From the NCBI GenBank assembly GCA_037976565.1, contig CP137685.1, forward strand, positions 17,953,980 to 18,017,979: 64,000 bases of DNA, written 5' to 3'. The notes under the pieces are model-generated. The model was given only the letters and a program-made list of their open reading frames with translations. It made no database searches and was not told the DNA's origin. This document shows positions 11,068 to 22,434 of this stretch, piece after piece. This DNA comes from Mesocentrotus franciscanus (taxonomy: Eukaryota > Echinodermata > Echinoidea > Camarodonta > Strongylocentrotidae). Each line of letters opens with the position of its first letter. The first letter of the stretch is position 1. The position numbers were made by a program, and so were the translations under genes.

Positions 11068-11723
11068 GAAAATTGTTTTAATGTGCCCAAGTCTAACACA
11101 CTAACTGAAAAGGATTGAAGTACATGTATCAGGGTGGTAGAGGAGGAATCATCATATTACACGCTGACTCAAACACAGACACTGGCTAAATCTTTAAGTT
11201 AAGAAAAAAATGAATAACAAATCATTATAAAACGCCTCATCATGACTCTTTATCAAATGAAAAATCATGTCTGCACAAAAACATCAGAAAGTAAACCAAT
11301 TGAAAGTATGCATCACATAAATGTACATGTGCATTGTGTACATTGAGGTTAAAGGCATCGTTTAACAATGTTAAATCTGAGATGCACGGCCCTACTTGTT
11401 ATCAGTGTCTGTGATATGGTGTAATATTGAAGCCCTAAAAAAAAATCGCACTTCAAAATGATCAAGAAGTGCCTCAAAAAAGTAAAAATCTTTGAATGAC
11501 CGGTTTTACCATACTCGTTTTTCCCAATAGACTGTAGTGTTATAACCACCGTTAGGAAAACGAACAATTTGGTTTCGATTTCCAATCATAAATATCTTGA
11601 TAATCCGACAGGTGATCGGCTTGTAAAAGTCATGGGGTTCCTGACTGACCTAAAGGTTTATAATTATCATTGCAGCACAAGCTAAATCCAGGATTTTGTT
11701 TCAGAATCTGAGACATAGTAACT
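11068..11723. other. No recognisable feature (copy 1)
   Basis: AT-rich sequence between the AGGTGGGCTGT element and the 11724 hairpin. A 78-codon minus-strand frame at 11349-11585 also occurs in copy 2 (21931-22167), but allelic copies say nothing about coding. Confidence 0.4.
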
Positions 11724-11857
11724 GGGCTGCGTCTCACGAAACCGTCATAAGTACAAGTTCAGCGACATCCCATTGAAATGCGTGTATTAAGTTTAACACT
11801 CGTTTCAATGGGATGTCGCTGAACTTGTACTTATGACGGTTTCGTGAGACGCAGCCC
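11724..11857. mobile_element. Hairpin MITE (GGGCTGCGTCTC ends), copy 1
   Basis: Near-perfect palindrome: arms start GGGCTGCGTCTCACGAAACC and run about 57 bases through CAGCGACATCCCATTGAAA, with a short AT-rich loop (GTGTATTAAGTTTAACAC). No direct target repeat is obvious. The other allele is at 22303-22434. Confidence 0.85.
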
Positions 11858-12929
11858 CGGATCCCTTTAAGTCTTCAGAAACAGGTTACTGAGGTTAGGC
11901 AAAAATACACTAATTCTCTAATAATCAGAGGCTTTTTAGAATCTCAGGTCCTTGTCTACATTATTGACAGGTAATAAACTCTTTTGGTTGGTCCAAACTC
12001 CAAAGGAGCTGAGATTTTCCATATATTGCAAGTCTCAATAACTACATGTATGCAGGCAACGATAGAGAATGACACTGTCATGATACATGCAAGTACTGTA
12101 TGTGTAAGTGTCAGGTGACTTCCTGTTTAGCAAATTATCCCAGTCTTGTCGCATCACATTATGTACCGTACATGTACAGTGTACGGGATGCTGGTTAATT
12201 GCATGCACTCAAATATGACCTGTGAATGTGAATATGAATGTGGCTCCCTCTAACAATCATGCCAAAAGTTGACTTCTGCATTATACAAATCACAGTGAGC
12301 GAGTAGATGTTGCACACAGTTTGAAGAACAGAAACCCTTTCACTGTGGCTACATACGAAAAACCCCACTAGAAAGGAATAATCCGTGTACATGTACAGCT
12401 AGAACATAACACCAACCCCCAAATAATTTGCCAGGCACTCTGTGGGTTGACAGTTTTGAAGGTGATAAAGGATAGCAAAAACCCCAACATTGGAATTAAA
12501 TTTGTAACTTTTTACTTGCTCAGATATTGATGAGCTTTTTGGTTGTTAACTCTTACAGAAAGCAGGAATAAAACAAGAATAGTCATTGCAGAAACACTGA
12601 GATATGTTCTTTATGTTGTATGTTCAATTTCAAGTCGCATCTTTTTTAAAAATCTTTAGCATCACAGACATACAGTGTAGGGCTGCATATCATGTATCTG
12701 TACATAAGTGGATGGAATAATGATCATGAACCGTACATGTATACTTTGGCATTGTTGTGCAATATTTTTACGGTTTACCCCTTGGATACTGGATAGGATT
12801 TGAATTTGGTATACAACATATTTTCTATAAACTCCAGCCCAAGTTTCCTTGGGGTTTGTGTAGAGTGGGTTGCAATCAGGAAAATAACTACCGGTACATT
12901 ATTGTGTTTTTTTTTTGCACATTGTGGCT
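11858..12929. other. No recognisable feature (copy 1)
   Basis: Anonymous AT-rich sequence with palindromes built on TACATGTA (for example GTACCGTACATGTACAG near 12162). No coding signal. Confidence 0.4.
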
Positions 12930-13770
12930 ATGACCCATACCAGACGGTTATTTCTGTCTAAAATGCAGAATGCACAGAGATACATGTAAAGTCATGTATG
13001 AATGAAACAGATGATAATGGAATAATGTGACACATACCCATGCATCAATTTATCGTCACATAGAGGTCTACATGTATTGCACAAATAAGCATGCACAAAT
13101 AAGAGGTATCGTATTCGTAGCATGCAGTAGCATTTTGAAGAAAAAAAAAAAAAACACCTTTCCTTAATTTCTTTTTTTTTTAGATCACATTTTCGATGAC
13201 CTAGTTTTATCCCCATTGTGCTGACAAAGTGACAATGCATTTCTGGCAGCTAATTCACATTTATTATTTACATTTTAAGCCTTAAGGTGCTTCTTATTTG
13301 GTTGGGTCTAAGTTGGGGGAGGGGCACCAAGTTTTGTTTGAACTTGTCATCTGTTGTCACGTTTGTATCATTATCAATAACATAAATGAATAATCACAAA
13401 AACACAGGTTAACATTTAAGTTTTCTATCAAATTGTCTATCACTTATTAGTAGTCTATTACCAGTTAGGTCTACATCTATGATCTATCTAAACCTTTAAG
13501 TTTAACTGTTAGTGTTAGTCAGTGTTACTAGATCTAGAAGAATAGATCATCTACTAATACTATCTAGTCCAACTTACTACATGTATGATTTAGTTAGACT
13601 GACATACATGTAGTATAGGACTAGAGTATCTAGACTATAGCTCATCAAAACACCACTGCAAAGAATAATTTCATTCCTTAAAATGTTTAGACGAATGTAG
13701 TTAGACATGTTAATGATAATACTAACAGTAACACTAATTATCTAATACTAGTCTACTACTAGATCTATTT

Positions 13771-14013
13771 GAATCCGGGTTAACTCGGACCAAACACAAC
13801 TCGGCCCAGCTTCAAAACGGTCAGTTTTGTCATTTTACCCTAACCTAACCTCCTAACCTAGGCCTAACTCTTACTCTAACCCCGAACCTAAGTTAACCCT
13901 AACTCTAAACCTAACCCTAACCCTAACCCTAACTAAACCTGCAAAAACTGACCGTTTTTGCAGCTGGGCCGAGTTGTCTTTAGTTTGGTCCGACTCCGAG
14001 TTAGCCCGACTCC
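13771..14013. mobile_element. hAT-like foldback carrying telomere-like CCCTAA repeats, copy 1
   Basis: 243 bases flanked by an 8-bp direct repeat ATCTATTT (13763-13770 and 14014-14021). The termini are GAATCCGGGTTAACTCGG and CCGAGTTAGCCCGACTCC. Arms continue with ACAACTCGGCCCAGC and GCTGGGCCGAGTTGT, then AAAACGGTCAG and CTGACCGTTTTT. The loop (about 13845-13935) is a run of CCCTAA and close variants. An 8-bp duplication is the hallmark of hAT transposons. A second insertion of the same family lies at 14922-15096. No transposase. Confidence 0.8.
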
Positions 14014-14314
14014 ATCTATTTTGTATTTAGGCCTAACGTGTCTAACTTAGAAGTTAGACTAGTCTAGTACTCTTTTCACACTTGTTTCGCTTAACCCGTA
14101 CTTTGCTTAGCCCGTACTATCCTTAGCCCCATACTATCCTTAACCCCGGACTAACTTTTTGGCTTTTCTCACTGCAATTAGTAATTAGCCCGTACTAGCT
14201 GCATTGCGTGAATATTCATTAATTCGCTCCATTGCGTAGTCCCGGACTATTTTACGTTTCTGTTCTCATTCATTTGCTTGGCACCGCAATTGCGGAGTTA
14301 GCACCACAATTGCG

Positions 14315-15133
14315 GGTTAGCCCACTCCAGCAAAGCATAGAAAGTCAATACTGCGTATGGACCTCTAGCACTGTACCATGTGCTAATAATAGGCAGCAAT
14401 TTCACACGTGAATACCGGTAGTCAATAGACTTATAACACACAAATGCACACAATCATGCCGATAAAACTGTAAGCAAGTTTGACATTGGACTCACGATTT
14501 TAATTTTTTAATTATTCTTTCTAACATCGGTGAGTTGAAAAATCGTATTTTACTGCTATTTAGGACATTAGGTGTCATCAATTGTCACTAAAGTACCGAT
14601 TTTGAGGGAAATCAGTTTAATTTTGTTCAGTGGTGCAGCTATGTGTGTAATAGTACGGGGTTAGCTGGCCCTGCAAAATAGCAGGGCTAACCCTAGACAG
14701 AAATAACCGTCTGGTTAGAAACCGTTAGAAAGAATAATTTAAAAATTAAAATGGTAAGTCCACTGTCAAAACTTGCTTACAGTTTTATCGGCATGATTGT
14801 GTGCATTTGTGTGTTGTACGTCTATTGACTATTCACTTGTGAAATTGCTGCCTATTAGCACATGGTACAGCACTAGAGGTCCATACGCAGTATTGACTCT
14901 CTAATCTCTATGCTTTGCTGGGGAGTCGGGCCAACTCGGCCTCCGGGCGAACTCGGCCTCGCTGTAAAACGGTCATTTTTAGCAGGTTAAGGGTTAGGTT
15001 TAGGGTTAGGGTTAGGTTTAGGTTTAGGGTTAGGGTTAGGTTTAGGGTTAGGGTTAGGGGACCGTTTTTACAGCAAGGCCGAGTTAGCCCGAATTCTTTG
15101 CTGGAGTGGTACTATTATAGGTGGGGCTAGCCC
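14315..15133. mobile_element. Large foldback with ~200-bp arms, copy 1
   Basis: Left arm 14315-14528 (CCACTCCAGCAAAGCATAG, through GGACCTCTAGCACTGTACCA, to AATTATTCTTTCTAAC). The right arm is its complement from about 14725 to 14920, resuming at 15097 after an insertion that splits the right end. The loop includes ACAGAAATAACCGTCTGG. There is no coding potential. Confidence 0.8.
14922..15096. mobile_element. hAT-like foldback carrying telomere-like TTAGGG repeats, nested, copy 1
   Basis: 175 bases inserted in the right arm of the 14315 foldback, with the 8-bp target TTTGCTGG repeated on both sides (14914-14921 and 15097-15104). Termini GGAGTCGGGCCAACTCGG and CCGAGTTAGCCCGAATTC match the element at 13771. 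The loop (14990-15058) is GGTTAGGGTTTAGGGTTAGG-type DNA, so the loop is inverted relative to the other insertion. Confidence 0.85.
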
Positions 15134-15388
15134 ACTTTGGTAAATACATGTCTGAACAGAAAGTGGAATAAGCTAAAGGTAATGACCAGTTTTGAAACGC
15201 CCTCTCTCAAAAAATTGAAATGGAAGCTCTCATTAACAATCATGTGAAAGAATATGTTTTGACTTAATACGTGATGATACAAATTTTGCCGGGAAAGTCG
15301 GGAAACCGCCTTCTAATTGATATATTTGGTAAATTATTATATCTATTGGGACCAAATAGATATCGCGCACATGGTGGCGTGGGCGAAA

Positions 15389-15814
15389 ATTTCTGTCTCT
15401 TTCGTTCGTTAGCCTCTGATTTGGGTAGGGTCGGCTCCTCTCTTTAGAGACAGAAGCCGACCATAGGCGCTCCTATGAAGGAAGATGACGTCATCCATTG
15501 ACAGTAACAGTTTAAAATACGGCTGCAAGAATTTCAACACGGAGCTCAATTTCGGCGATGAAAATCCGGAAAAAGACCTTTAAATGCATCATACAGTCAA
15601 TCTGGTAACTGGAACCGATGTATATTAGCCTAGGCCTAATTTTCAAACATAAATGCATCGGATATGAATTCGCTAAAATTGAGTATTTTGGGCAAAGTTC
15701 TTTGGCCACAAATGGCCAAAACGTTTGCACAGGAGTGCCTATGGTTGGCTTCTGTCTCTAAAGAGAAAGCCGACCCTACCCAAATCAGAGGCTAACAAAC
15801 GAAAGAGACAGAAT
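15389..15814. mobile_element. Foldback, TTCTGTCTCTTTCGTTCGTT ends, copy 1
   Basis: Left arm about 100 bases (AGCCTCTGATTTGGGTAGGG, GTCGGCTCCTCTCTTTAGAG); right arm its complement at 15732-15814. The interior of about 250 bases is unique and contains a TGACGTCA near 15486. No coding signal. Confidence 0.8.
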
Positions 15815-16638
15815 ATTCGGTCTAGTGGTCGTGTAGTCCCATATACATCTTTCTGTGTACAGTGCTTGTAACTTTACCAAGACTGGGCCAAATTTCTTAT
15901 CATTTTGATAATTCCAGAACCTTGCAGTACACGCCAATACTTTTATGCTAGATGATCAACCTTTTCTGATCGATTCCACAACGTTTCTTTCACAATGCAA
16001 TCGCATGACCAGAACTGGTCTTTGTCTTTAAACCTGGACTAGAACCTACTTTATCTATAAGACTATAGATCCCCCTTTAACCCCACCTAGGCTATACTAT
16101 AGTCCGGGGTTAAGCAAATTTTTGCCAGTGTGAAAAGAAAGCGGAATAAGCTTAGAAGAAGTTAGAGTTGGATCTAGTCTAACTTACTAACCACGGCCCC
16201 AGACTATATATAGCCCGAGCCACGGCACTAGTAATTTAGTATATGTGGGGCTAAGACCCCCTTCAGCCCCACCTATAGTACGGGGTTAAGCAAAATTTTT
16301 GCCAGTGTGAAAACAGTATTACTACTTACTAGATCTATCTCTAGTCTAGGCCTACTCACTCTAGTCTAGTCACTCTAGGTCTAGAATTAGACTGCACATA
16401 GATCTAGATCTAAACCGATTTGCTTACCCTCCTCATTTAGCTGAATCGCTAATCACTACACTGTCACTGCACTGGGCACCATCCATGAACAGATGAACAC
16501 TGCACTCTGCAGAGCTAGCTGACTTGTTGGTGAGGAAGCTAAGAGTAAGAGTAAGACAGTCAGTAGTCTAGCGCTAGCTCTTGTTCTGGCCTGGGCACAG
16601 ACCACGTTAGACAGAAATAACCGTCTGGTATGGGTCAT

Positions 16639-17052
16639 TCTTTTATAAAACTGACATTTGTTGAGAGGCGGTCAGTGGAGCCAGATGCAATCTCAGCGTA
16701 ACAACCGTCGATATCAGAGACTGAAGCTTTCGGTCTAAGACCACGTCAGCTCACAGTGCTAGTGAATGATCACTCAGGTCTCAGCTAGCAGCTCAGACAG
16801 AGTCGGAGAATCTCTGGAGTCTGGGTGAGCGGCAAGAAAAAACAGATCTAAACCCATATCCAAACTGATTTTATTGGATCTCTCGCATGCTCACAACATG
16901 ATGTTGATCTACATTTAGAACTAATAATCAAGATCAGCTAACCTTATATTTTGTTTGTATAGTACAAATATCAATGGGGTTGACGTTGGTTCCCATTCAT
17001 AGTCATATACGTACGCTTTAAATTTGTTGTGTCGGCCTTAGCTAGCTAGCTC
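16639..17052. other. No recognisable feature (copy 1)
   Basis: Non-coding spacer. A GCTAGCTAGC run near 17040 borders the next element. Confidence 0.4.
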
Positions 17053-17061
17053 GCTAGAAAC

Positions 17062-17811
17062 TAACTCCGGGAAGCTCCAACACCGGCGCCGCAGGCGTCG
17101 AACTTCGTAACACTGTAGTGGGGGCTTCTAAAACAGCCGATGGGGCAACATTACTGTTAAATCTGCAATAGTAGTACTTACAATTTTTACATCATAGGGT
17201 GCACGAATCCTCAGGGCATAACAATGATCACTTGAATTCATAATTTGAAGAAATCTTCGATGGGAAAAAAGGGTTATTCAAAGCCCTACACAAACGATTC
17301 TTCCATGTCGCAACGTCGATTCAAAATGGCGAAGAGACAGTACGCATGCGCGGCAGAGCCGCAAGTATGAATATTCATGCTATCGAGCGCCGATCGCTCG
17401 AAATCGCTGAATATGCACGACTCGAACAAACAGAGCGGTGAATGTAAACCCAGGTCCCTCGGCCCTTCTCAACCTCGTGCATATTCAGCGATTTCGAGCG
17501 ATCGGCGCTCGATAGCATGAATATTCATACTTTCTGCGGCTCTGCCGCGCATGCGTACTGTCTCTTCGTTTTGATCGACGTTGCGACATGGAAGAATCGT
17601 TTGTGTAGGGCTTTGAATAACCTTTTTTTCCCATCGAAGATTTCTTCAAATTATGAATTCAAGTGATCATTGTTATGCCCTGAGGATTCGTGCACCCTAT
17701 GATGTAAAAATTGTAAGTACTACTATTGCAGATTTAACAGTAATGTTGCCCCATCGGCTGTTTTAGCCCCCTACAGTGTTACCAAGCTCCATAATGTGTT
17801 GGCTTTCCAGT
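17062..17811. mobile_element. Mutator-like foldback, 9-bp target duplication, copy 1 (right tip degraded)
   Basis: Arms of more than 300 bases; the left starts TAACTCCGGGAAGCTCC. The 9-bp GCTAGAAAC lies on both sides (17053-17061 and 17812-17820). The arms contain GCGCGGCAGAGCCGC and CTATCGAGCGCCGATCGCTC. In this allele the GC-rich right tip is replaced by about 30 less similar bases, although the target repeat survives; the other allele (27646-28424) is intact. Nine-base duplications and long inverted ends point to the Mutator superfamily. Confidence 0.8.
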
Positions 17812-17820
17812 GCTAGAAAC

Positions 17821-19200
17821 AAATCACGATATTATAGACCTATATTAGTTGTTAGTCAAGGACTATGTGTTTTTTTACCGAAGTTCTTTGACAATGGCTA
17901 AGGTTCTTTCTTCTTCTATTGTTAATCTGCAGCTTATCAAGGAGATCTGTAGACAGTAGAAACAACACCCTTTTTATATGCAGGCACAACTAAAGACCGG
18001 GTTTACTTCCTACTCTTTGCGATAACGTTCATAATTATAGCGAGGGTGTATTTACTGTAGGCCTATATCTACTCTCCTACTCCTAGTCCTACACAGCGCC
18101 TCCGATTGCGCCACAACATGATGTACCAACTTGTTTGAAATAACAAACTCTAAATTATTATTTTGTTCAATTTTTGTCGAAGAAAGGAAAATGATTAAAG
18201 AGATATCATGAACGAAATCATTTTCACGAACATACATGCAGGAATACAAATTGTATTGCTTTGGTTGGCACAAAAGGTCTACAAATATTACTATAGGTAC
18301 TTGGATTGAGACTATCGCAGACAGATCGTCACTCCCCGATTTAACCGCTTGTGATACACTCGAAGCTTCCAAAATGATATTACTGATTACGATTGTCAAT
18401 AACTCTGAGCTTGTACGAAATTATGACATTTTATTTAACCTATGGATGGACTGCCAGGAATGTTACCAATGCTTTTATTTTCATAACAACCACTTTCGAA
18501 AGTATGCACGCTGGCTATGAGTAATTGATGTCTACTTTCATGCCCCTATACTGATCGACAAGGCATCCATTATTGTGCGGGGGTGGTGAGAGGAATAGAA
18601 TAGAGAGAGGAGAAGAAATGAACGACAATCTTTTTTTTTTAAGCAGAAGAAGAAATGGGTTACTAATAGAAGACGGAAATAATATGGCGTCATTTAAAAT
18701 GAATCAGACCAACTTGATTGTTATCCCTTTCTTCTCAAGCCCAATAAATTTGAATTTCAAAGGACTTATAGGCAAAGCCAGATTAGTGAAAAATGTAAGA
18801 TATGCGAACCAATAATTTATTGGATCGGATAATACATCGGATACATTGACAGGCATGGCAATATCGCCCCCACCCCTTCTCCTTTGGTGTCCACACATAT
18901 ATATGCGGGATAGTGGCAGTTAGAGTTTAATATCAACAATTGCGAAATTGTCCTATCAAGAAACGTGCAACCAATGAAATTATTTTTAGAATTTTTGGAA
19001 TCTTATTTTCATATTCTCCCTTTTTCGACGATATCACATTCTATGTTTGTTTGTTATACCAATATGACGTACGATAGAAGATAGAACCCCACTGACCGGC
19101 ACGTGCACCCATGAATGTAGCTAGGCTATATAGGCCGGTGCCCCGACGAATTTTAAGGAATTGACAATGTGCCGAGTCACGATATGTCAGCCACACAGCT
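17821..19200. other. Unassigned spacer with short open frames (copy 1)
   Basis: Frames at 18052-18399 (minus) and 18236-18520 (plus) overlap one another and resemble nothing known. I find no splice-supported exon and call no gene. Confidence 0.35.
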
Positions 19201-19216
19201 AGATGTTTTTTTCTTC

Positions 19217-19332
19217 TTTCTTTATGGGGGGCGGAGCCGTACCTACGGGGGCAGGGGCAGTCTGCCCCCTGGCGAGTGACAAGCAAGCAAAAAAAAGGAA
19301 AGGAAAGGAAAGGAAAGGAAAAGGGAAAAGGG
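19217..19332. repeat. Purine microsatellite (GGAAA)n with G/C-rich head, copy 1
   Basis: A head rich in GGGGGC/GCCCCC (GGGGGCAGGGGCAGTCTGCC) is followed by a (GGAAA)n tract at 19290-19332. It creates the long lysine/arginine-rich open frame at 19203-19757, which I reject as a gene. Confidence 0.8.
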
Positions 19333-20128
19333 AAGAAAGAAGGGCTAAAAACACGAGTTTGAAGTGGACCCAGGGCACTCACTTATCCTATATAGGCCAA
19401 GGCCCTGCGGTTCAGCTAGCCATGCTCCGAGATTTGGGTCGTTTTCAGGTCAGAACTAGCCCTAATTCGTGTTTTAGGCCTATAAGATTAAAACAAAATG
19501 CCGATGATTGCTCTACACTAGGGCGTACACGTTACAACGTTGAAAAGTATGTCAGGAATCAGTTAGCTTTATATAGGTCCATCTGTCAAATCATCATGCC
19601 ATTACATAATGTACAGCTAGGGCCCACGCTACGGCGGGGCTCGAGGGGGCCGCGCCCCTCTTTTTTGAAAAGTATGTTAAAGAAAAATAGAAAGAAACCA
19701 ACCAAGAGCAAGGCCCCGGCAAAAAAAACTTTCCTGCAAAATGCGACACCACATTAAAGCGCGAAAAAATAAAGTAAAAACACGGAGGCATCGTCAAGCA
19801 TGTCGGCAAAGCTTCCGAGTTCGGCAGTTTGCGGATTCATAAAATCAGTTCTTAAAAGCCTAATTCGTCCAGAAAATTACACACTTTTATCGTCAGAATC
19901 TGGGTAAAAACACTCCATTCAGTTGCACAGGTGCATAAAAGACAAACTGTCAGTCAAAAATTTTCTTTTTCAATCTGCGCATAATTATATGCAAATTATA
20001 CCGAACAAAATCAGTCTCATGCACATCGTTTTAGTGTCACAGATGAGTCGTTACTGTTACACTATATGGACAGATTGGATAGATGTGTAAATCAGTAAAA
20101 TTATAATCAGTGTACGATGCGAAAACGA

Positions 20129-20628
20129 NNNNNNNNNNNNNNNNNNNNNNNNNNNNNNNNNNNNNNNNNNNNNNNNNNNNNNNNNNNNNNNNNNNNNNNN
20201 NNNNNNNNNNNNNNNNNNNNNNNNNNNNNNNNNNNNNNNNNNNNNNNNNNNNNNNNNNNNNNNNNNNNNNNNNNNNNNNNNNNNNNNNNNNNNNNNNNNN
20301 NNNNNNNNNNNNNNNNNNNNNNNNNNNNNNNNNNNNNNNNNNNNNNNNNNNNNNNNNNNNNNNNNNNNNNNNNNNNNNNNNNNNNNNNNNNNNNNNNNNN
20401 NNNNNNNNNNNNNNNNNNNNNNNNNNNNNNNNNNNNNNNNNNNNNNNNNNNNNNNNNNNNNNNNNNNNNNNNNNNNNNNNNNNNNNNNNNNNNNNNNNNN
20501 NNNNNNNNNNNNNNNNNNNNNNNNNNNNNNNNNNNNNNNNNNNNNNNNNNNNNNNNNNNNNNNNNNNNNNNNNNNNNNNNNNNNNNNNNNNNNNNNNNNN
20601 NNNNNNNNNNNNNNNNNNNNNNNNNNNN
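20129..20628. other. Assembly gap of exactly 500 N
   Basis: 500 undetermined bases. The round number suggests a placeholder rather than a measured distance. Both sides abut the ends of the duplicated 10 kb. Confidence 0.99.
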
Positions 20629-22302
20629 CCTCCTTTAATCGCAAAAATACGCCATGATGCCTTTGTCAAAATGAAAAATCGTGTGACTACCTTTGTAGAG
20701 AATTGTCTCAGCTAGAACATATCAAAATTTGGAAGAAAATCAATCAACATTTACAGAGATACAATCAATTTTCTAAAAATATGCTGACGTCATAATATGC
20801 AAATTGAAATTTTGAGTTCAGAGGCCATTATGATGACGTCATGAGTTAATTGAGGGTCAAATGAGACATGAAATCATATCTCCAACTCGTGATCTATCCA
20901 AATATGAAACAAAATTTGGGAGTTCCCATCCATTCTGAAGAGATACAATGAATTTTGTATAGGCATGTTTTACTTTTTGCCCATATATGCTACCGGTATG
21001 TATTACAAGAGCTCGCGCGCACGGACATGTTTCTTGAACGGACGCTCATTGAGTTTTTGCTGGTCAGAAAAAGGTGATCAAGGTGATCAAAATGCTTGGA
21101 AAAATGTGCCACGTGTGATGACAAGAGAAAATTCGGCAATTCTATGTTGAAAAATGCCAGTATACGTGAAAACGCGCGTGCATGCACGTGTGTTTTGTAA
21201 AATGCTTAAAATGGCCTGAAACGTATTCAAAATTAATTTGAGGCGATTTGGAACATTTTGAAATTTTCTTGTAGCGTGCTAGCAGCGCAGGCGATCTTGC
21301 TATGCGCTCGTTTTGACTTAAATTGGCGGACGGATATTGACCTTGATCATGATAAATATAAATGAGAAAGCGACTTTTCGTTATGAAGATATGATCATGA
21401 GTAGATTTTCAGAAAATTTTACAAAATGGCGCTAGATTACGTCATCAGTCAAGGTCAAGGTTGAAAACGTTATTGTGCTTTGTCCATATGCCTATACATT
21501 TGTGTCAAATTTCAAGGCATTTGATTGAGCCATTTTAAGTTATCTTGCTAACAAAAAGTGGGTCGAAATAAGAAAAATAAAGAAAGAAATAAATAAAAGG
21601 CAATTTTGAAAACATAAAGGTGGTCTGTATTATATACAGCCCACCTGAAAATTGTTTTAATGTGCCCAAGTCTAACACACTAACTGAAAAGGATTGAAGT
21701 ACATGTATCAGGGTGGTAGAGGAGGAATCATCATATTACACGCTGACTCAAACACAGACACTGGCTAAATCTTTAAGTTAAGAAAAAAAAAATGAATAAC
21801 AAATCATTATAAAACGCCTCATCATGACTCTTTATCAAATGAAAAATCATGTCTGCACAAAAACATCAGAAAGTAAACCAATTGAAAGTATGCATCACAT
21901 AAATGTACATGTGCATTGTGTACATTGAGGTTAAAGGCATCGTTTAACAATGTTAAATCTGAGATGCACGGCCCTACTTGTTATCAGTGTCTGTGATATG
22001 GTGTAATATTGAAGCCCTAAAAAAAAATCGCACTTCAAAATGATCAAGAAGTGCCTCAAAAAAGTAAAAATCTTTGAATGACCGGTTTTACCATACTCGT
22101 TTTTCCCAATAGACTGTAGTGTTATAACCACCGTTAGGAAAACGAACAATTTGGTTTCGATTTCCAATCATAAATATCTTGATAATCCGACAGGTGATCG
22201 GCTTGTAAAAGTCATGGGGTTCCTGACTGACCTAAAGGTTTATAATTATCATTGCAGCACAAGCTAAATCCAGGATTTTGTTTCAGAATCTGAGACATAA
22301 CT

Positions 22303-22434
22303 GGGCTGCGTCTCAAAAACGTCATAAGTACAAGTTCAGCGACATCCCATTGAAATGCGTGTATTAAGTTTAACACTCGTTTCAATGGGATGTCGCTGAA
22401 CTTGTACTTATGACGGTTTCGTGAGACGCAGCCC
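22303..22434. mobile_element. Hairpin MITE (GGGCTGCGTCTC ends), copy 2
   Basis: Second allele of the hairpin at 11724-11857, with small changes in the left arm (CGTCTCAAAAACGTC instead of CGTCTCACGAAACCGTC). Confidence 0.85.

Larger units (their letters stand above)
14078..16318. repeat. TTTTCACAC / GCTTAACCCCG inverted-repeat set, copy 1
   Basis: The left side (14078-14160) has CTTTTCACACTTG and several GCTTA(A/G)CCCCGTAC phrases. The right side has two complements, CCGGGGTTAAGCAAATTTTT near 16100 and GTACGGGGTTAAGCAAAA near 16275, each followed by GCCAGTGTGAAAA. They look like ends of one MITE family broken up by other insertions. Boundaries are approximate. Confidence 0.5.
12930..16638. 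mobile_element. Composite nested foldback region with ~30-bp inverted ends, copy 1
   Basis: ATGACCCATACCAGACGGTT at 12930 is mirrored by AACCGTCTGGTATGGGTCAT ending at 16638; the match runs about 30 bases through TATTTCTGTCTAA. The same ACAGAAATAACCGTCTGG core appears a third time near 14700 in the loop of an inner foldback. Inside are five further inverted-repeat structures listed separately. No clear target duplication flanks the outer ends, so this may be one large non-autonomous transposon with later insertions or a coincidence of family members. Confidence 0.55.
10080..20128 (+). repeat. ~10 kb direct duplicate, copy 1
   Basis: This 10,049-base segment matches 20629-30763 almost base for base, with scattered substitutions and many small insertions or deletions, mostly in homopolymers. 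It ends exactly at the N gap with GATGCGAAAACGA, which in copy 2 continues into unique sequence. Copy 2 begins exactly after the gap with CCTCCTTTAATCGC, which here is preceded by unique sequence. Nothing inside looks like a conserved gene. The pattern is best explained as two alleles placed in tandem by the assembler. Confidence 0.95.

Noticed and set aside
13845..13935. Chromosome-fusion scar or true telomere
   Set aside because: The telomere-like run is short, degenerate, and lies between inverted arms with an 8-bp target duplication, which fits a transposon loop better.
18052..18520. Overlapping 115- and 94-codon frames, present in both 10 kb copies
   Set aside because: Presence in two near-identical copies is not evidence of selection, and the frames oppose each other. 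No similarity recognised.
19203..19757. 184-codon plus-strand frame rich in Lys and Arg (and 161-codon partner at 29819-30304)
   Set aside because: Built from the (GGAAA)n microsatellite; the two alleles diverge in frame through homopolymer changes and there is no protein similarity.
20037..20715. Long open frames on both strands across the gap
   Set aside because: They consist almost wholly of undetermined residues from the 500 N and have no coding evidence.
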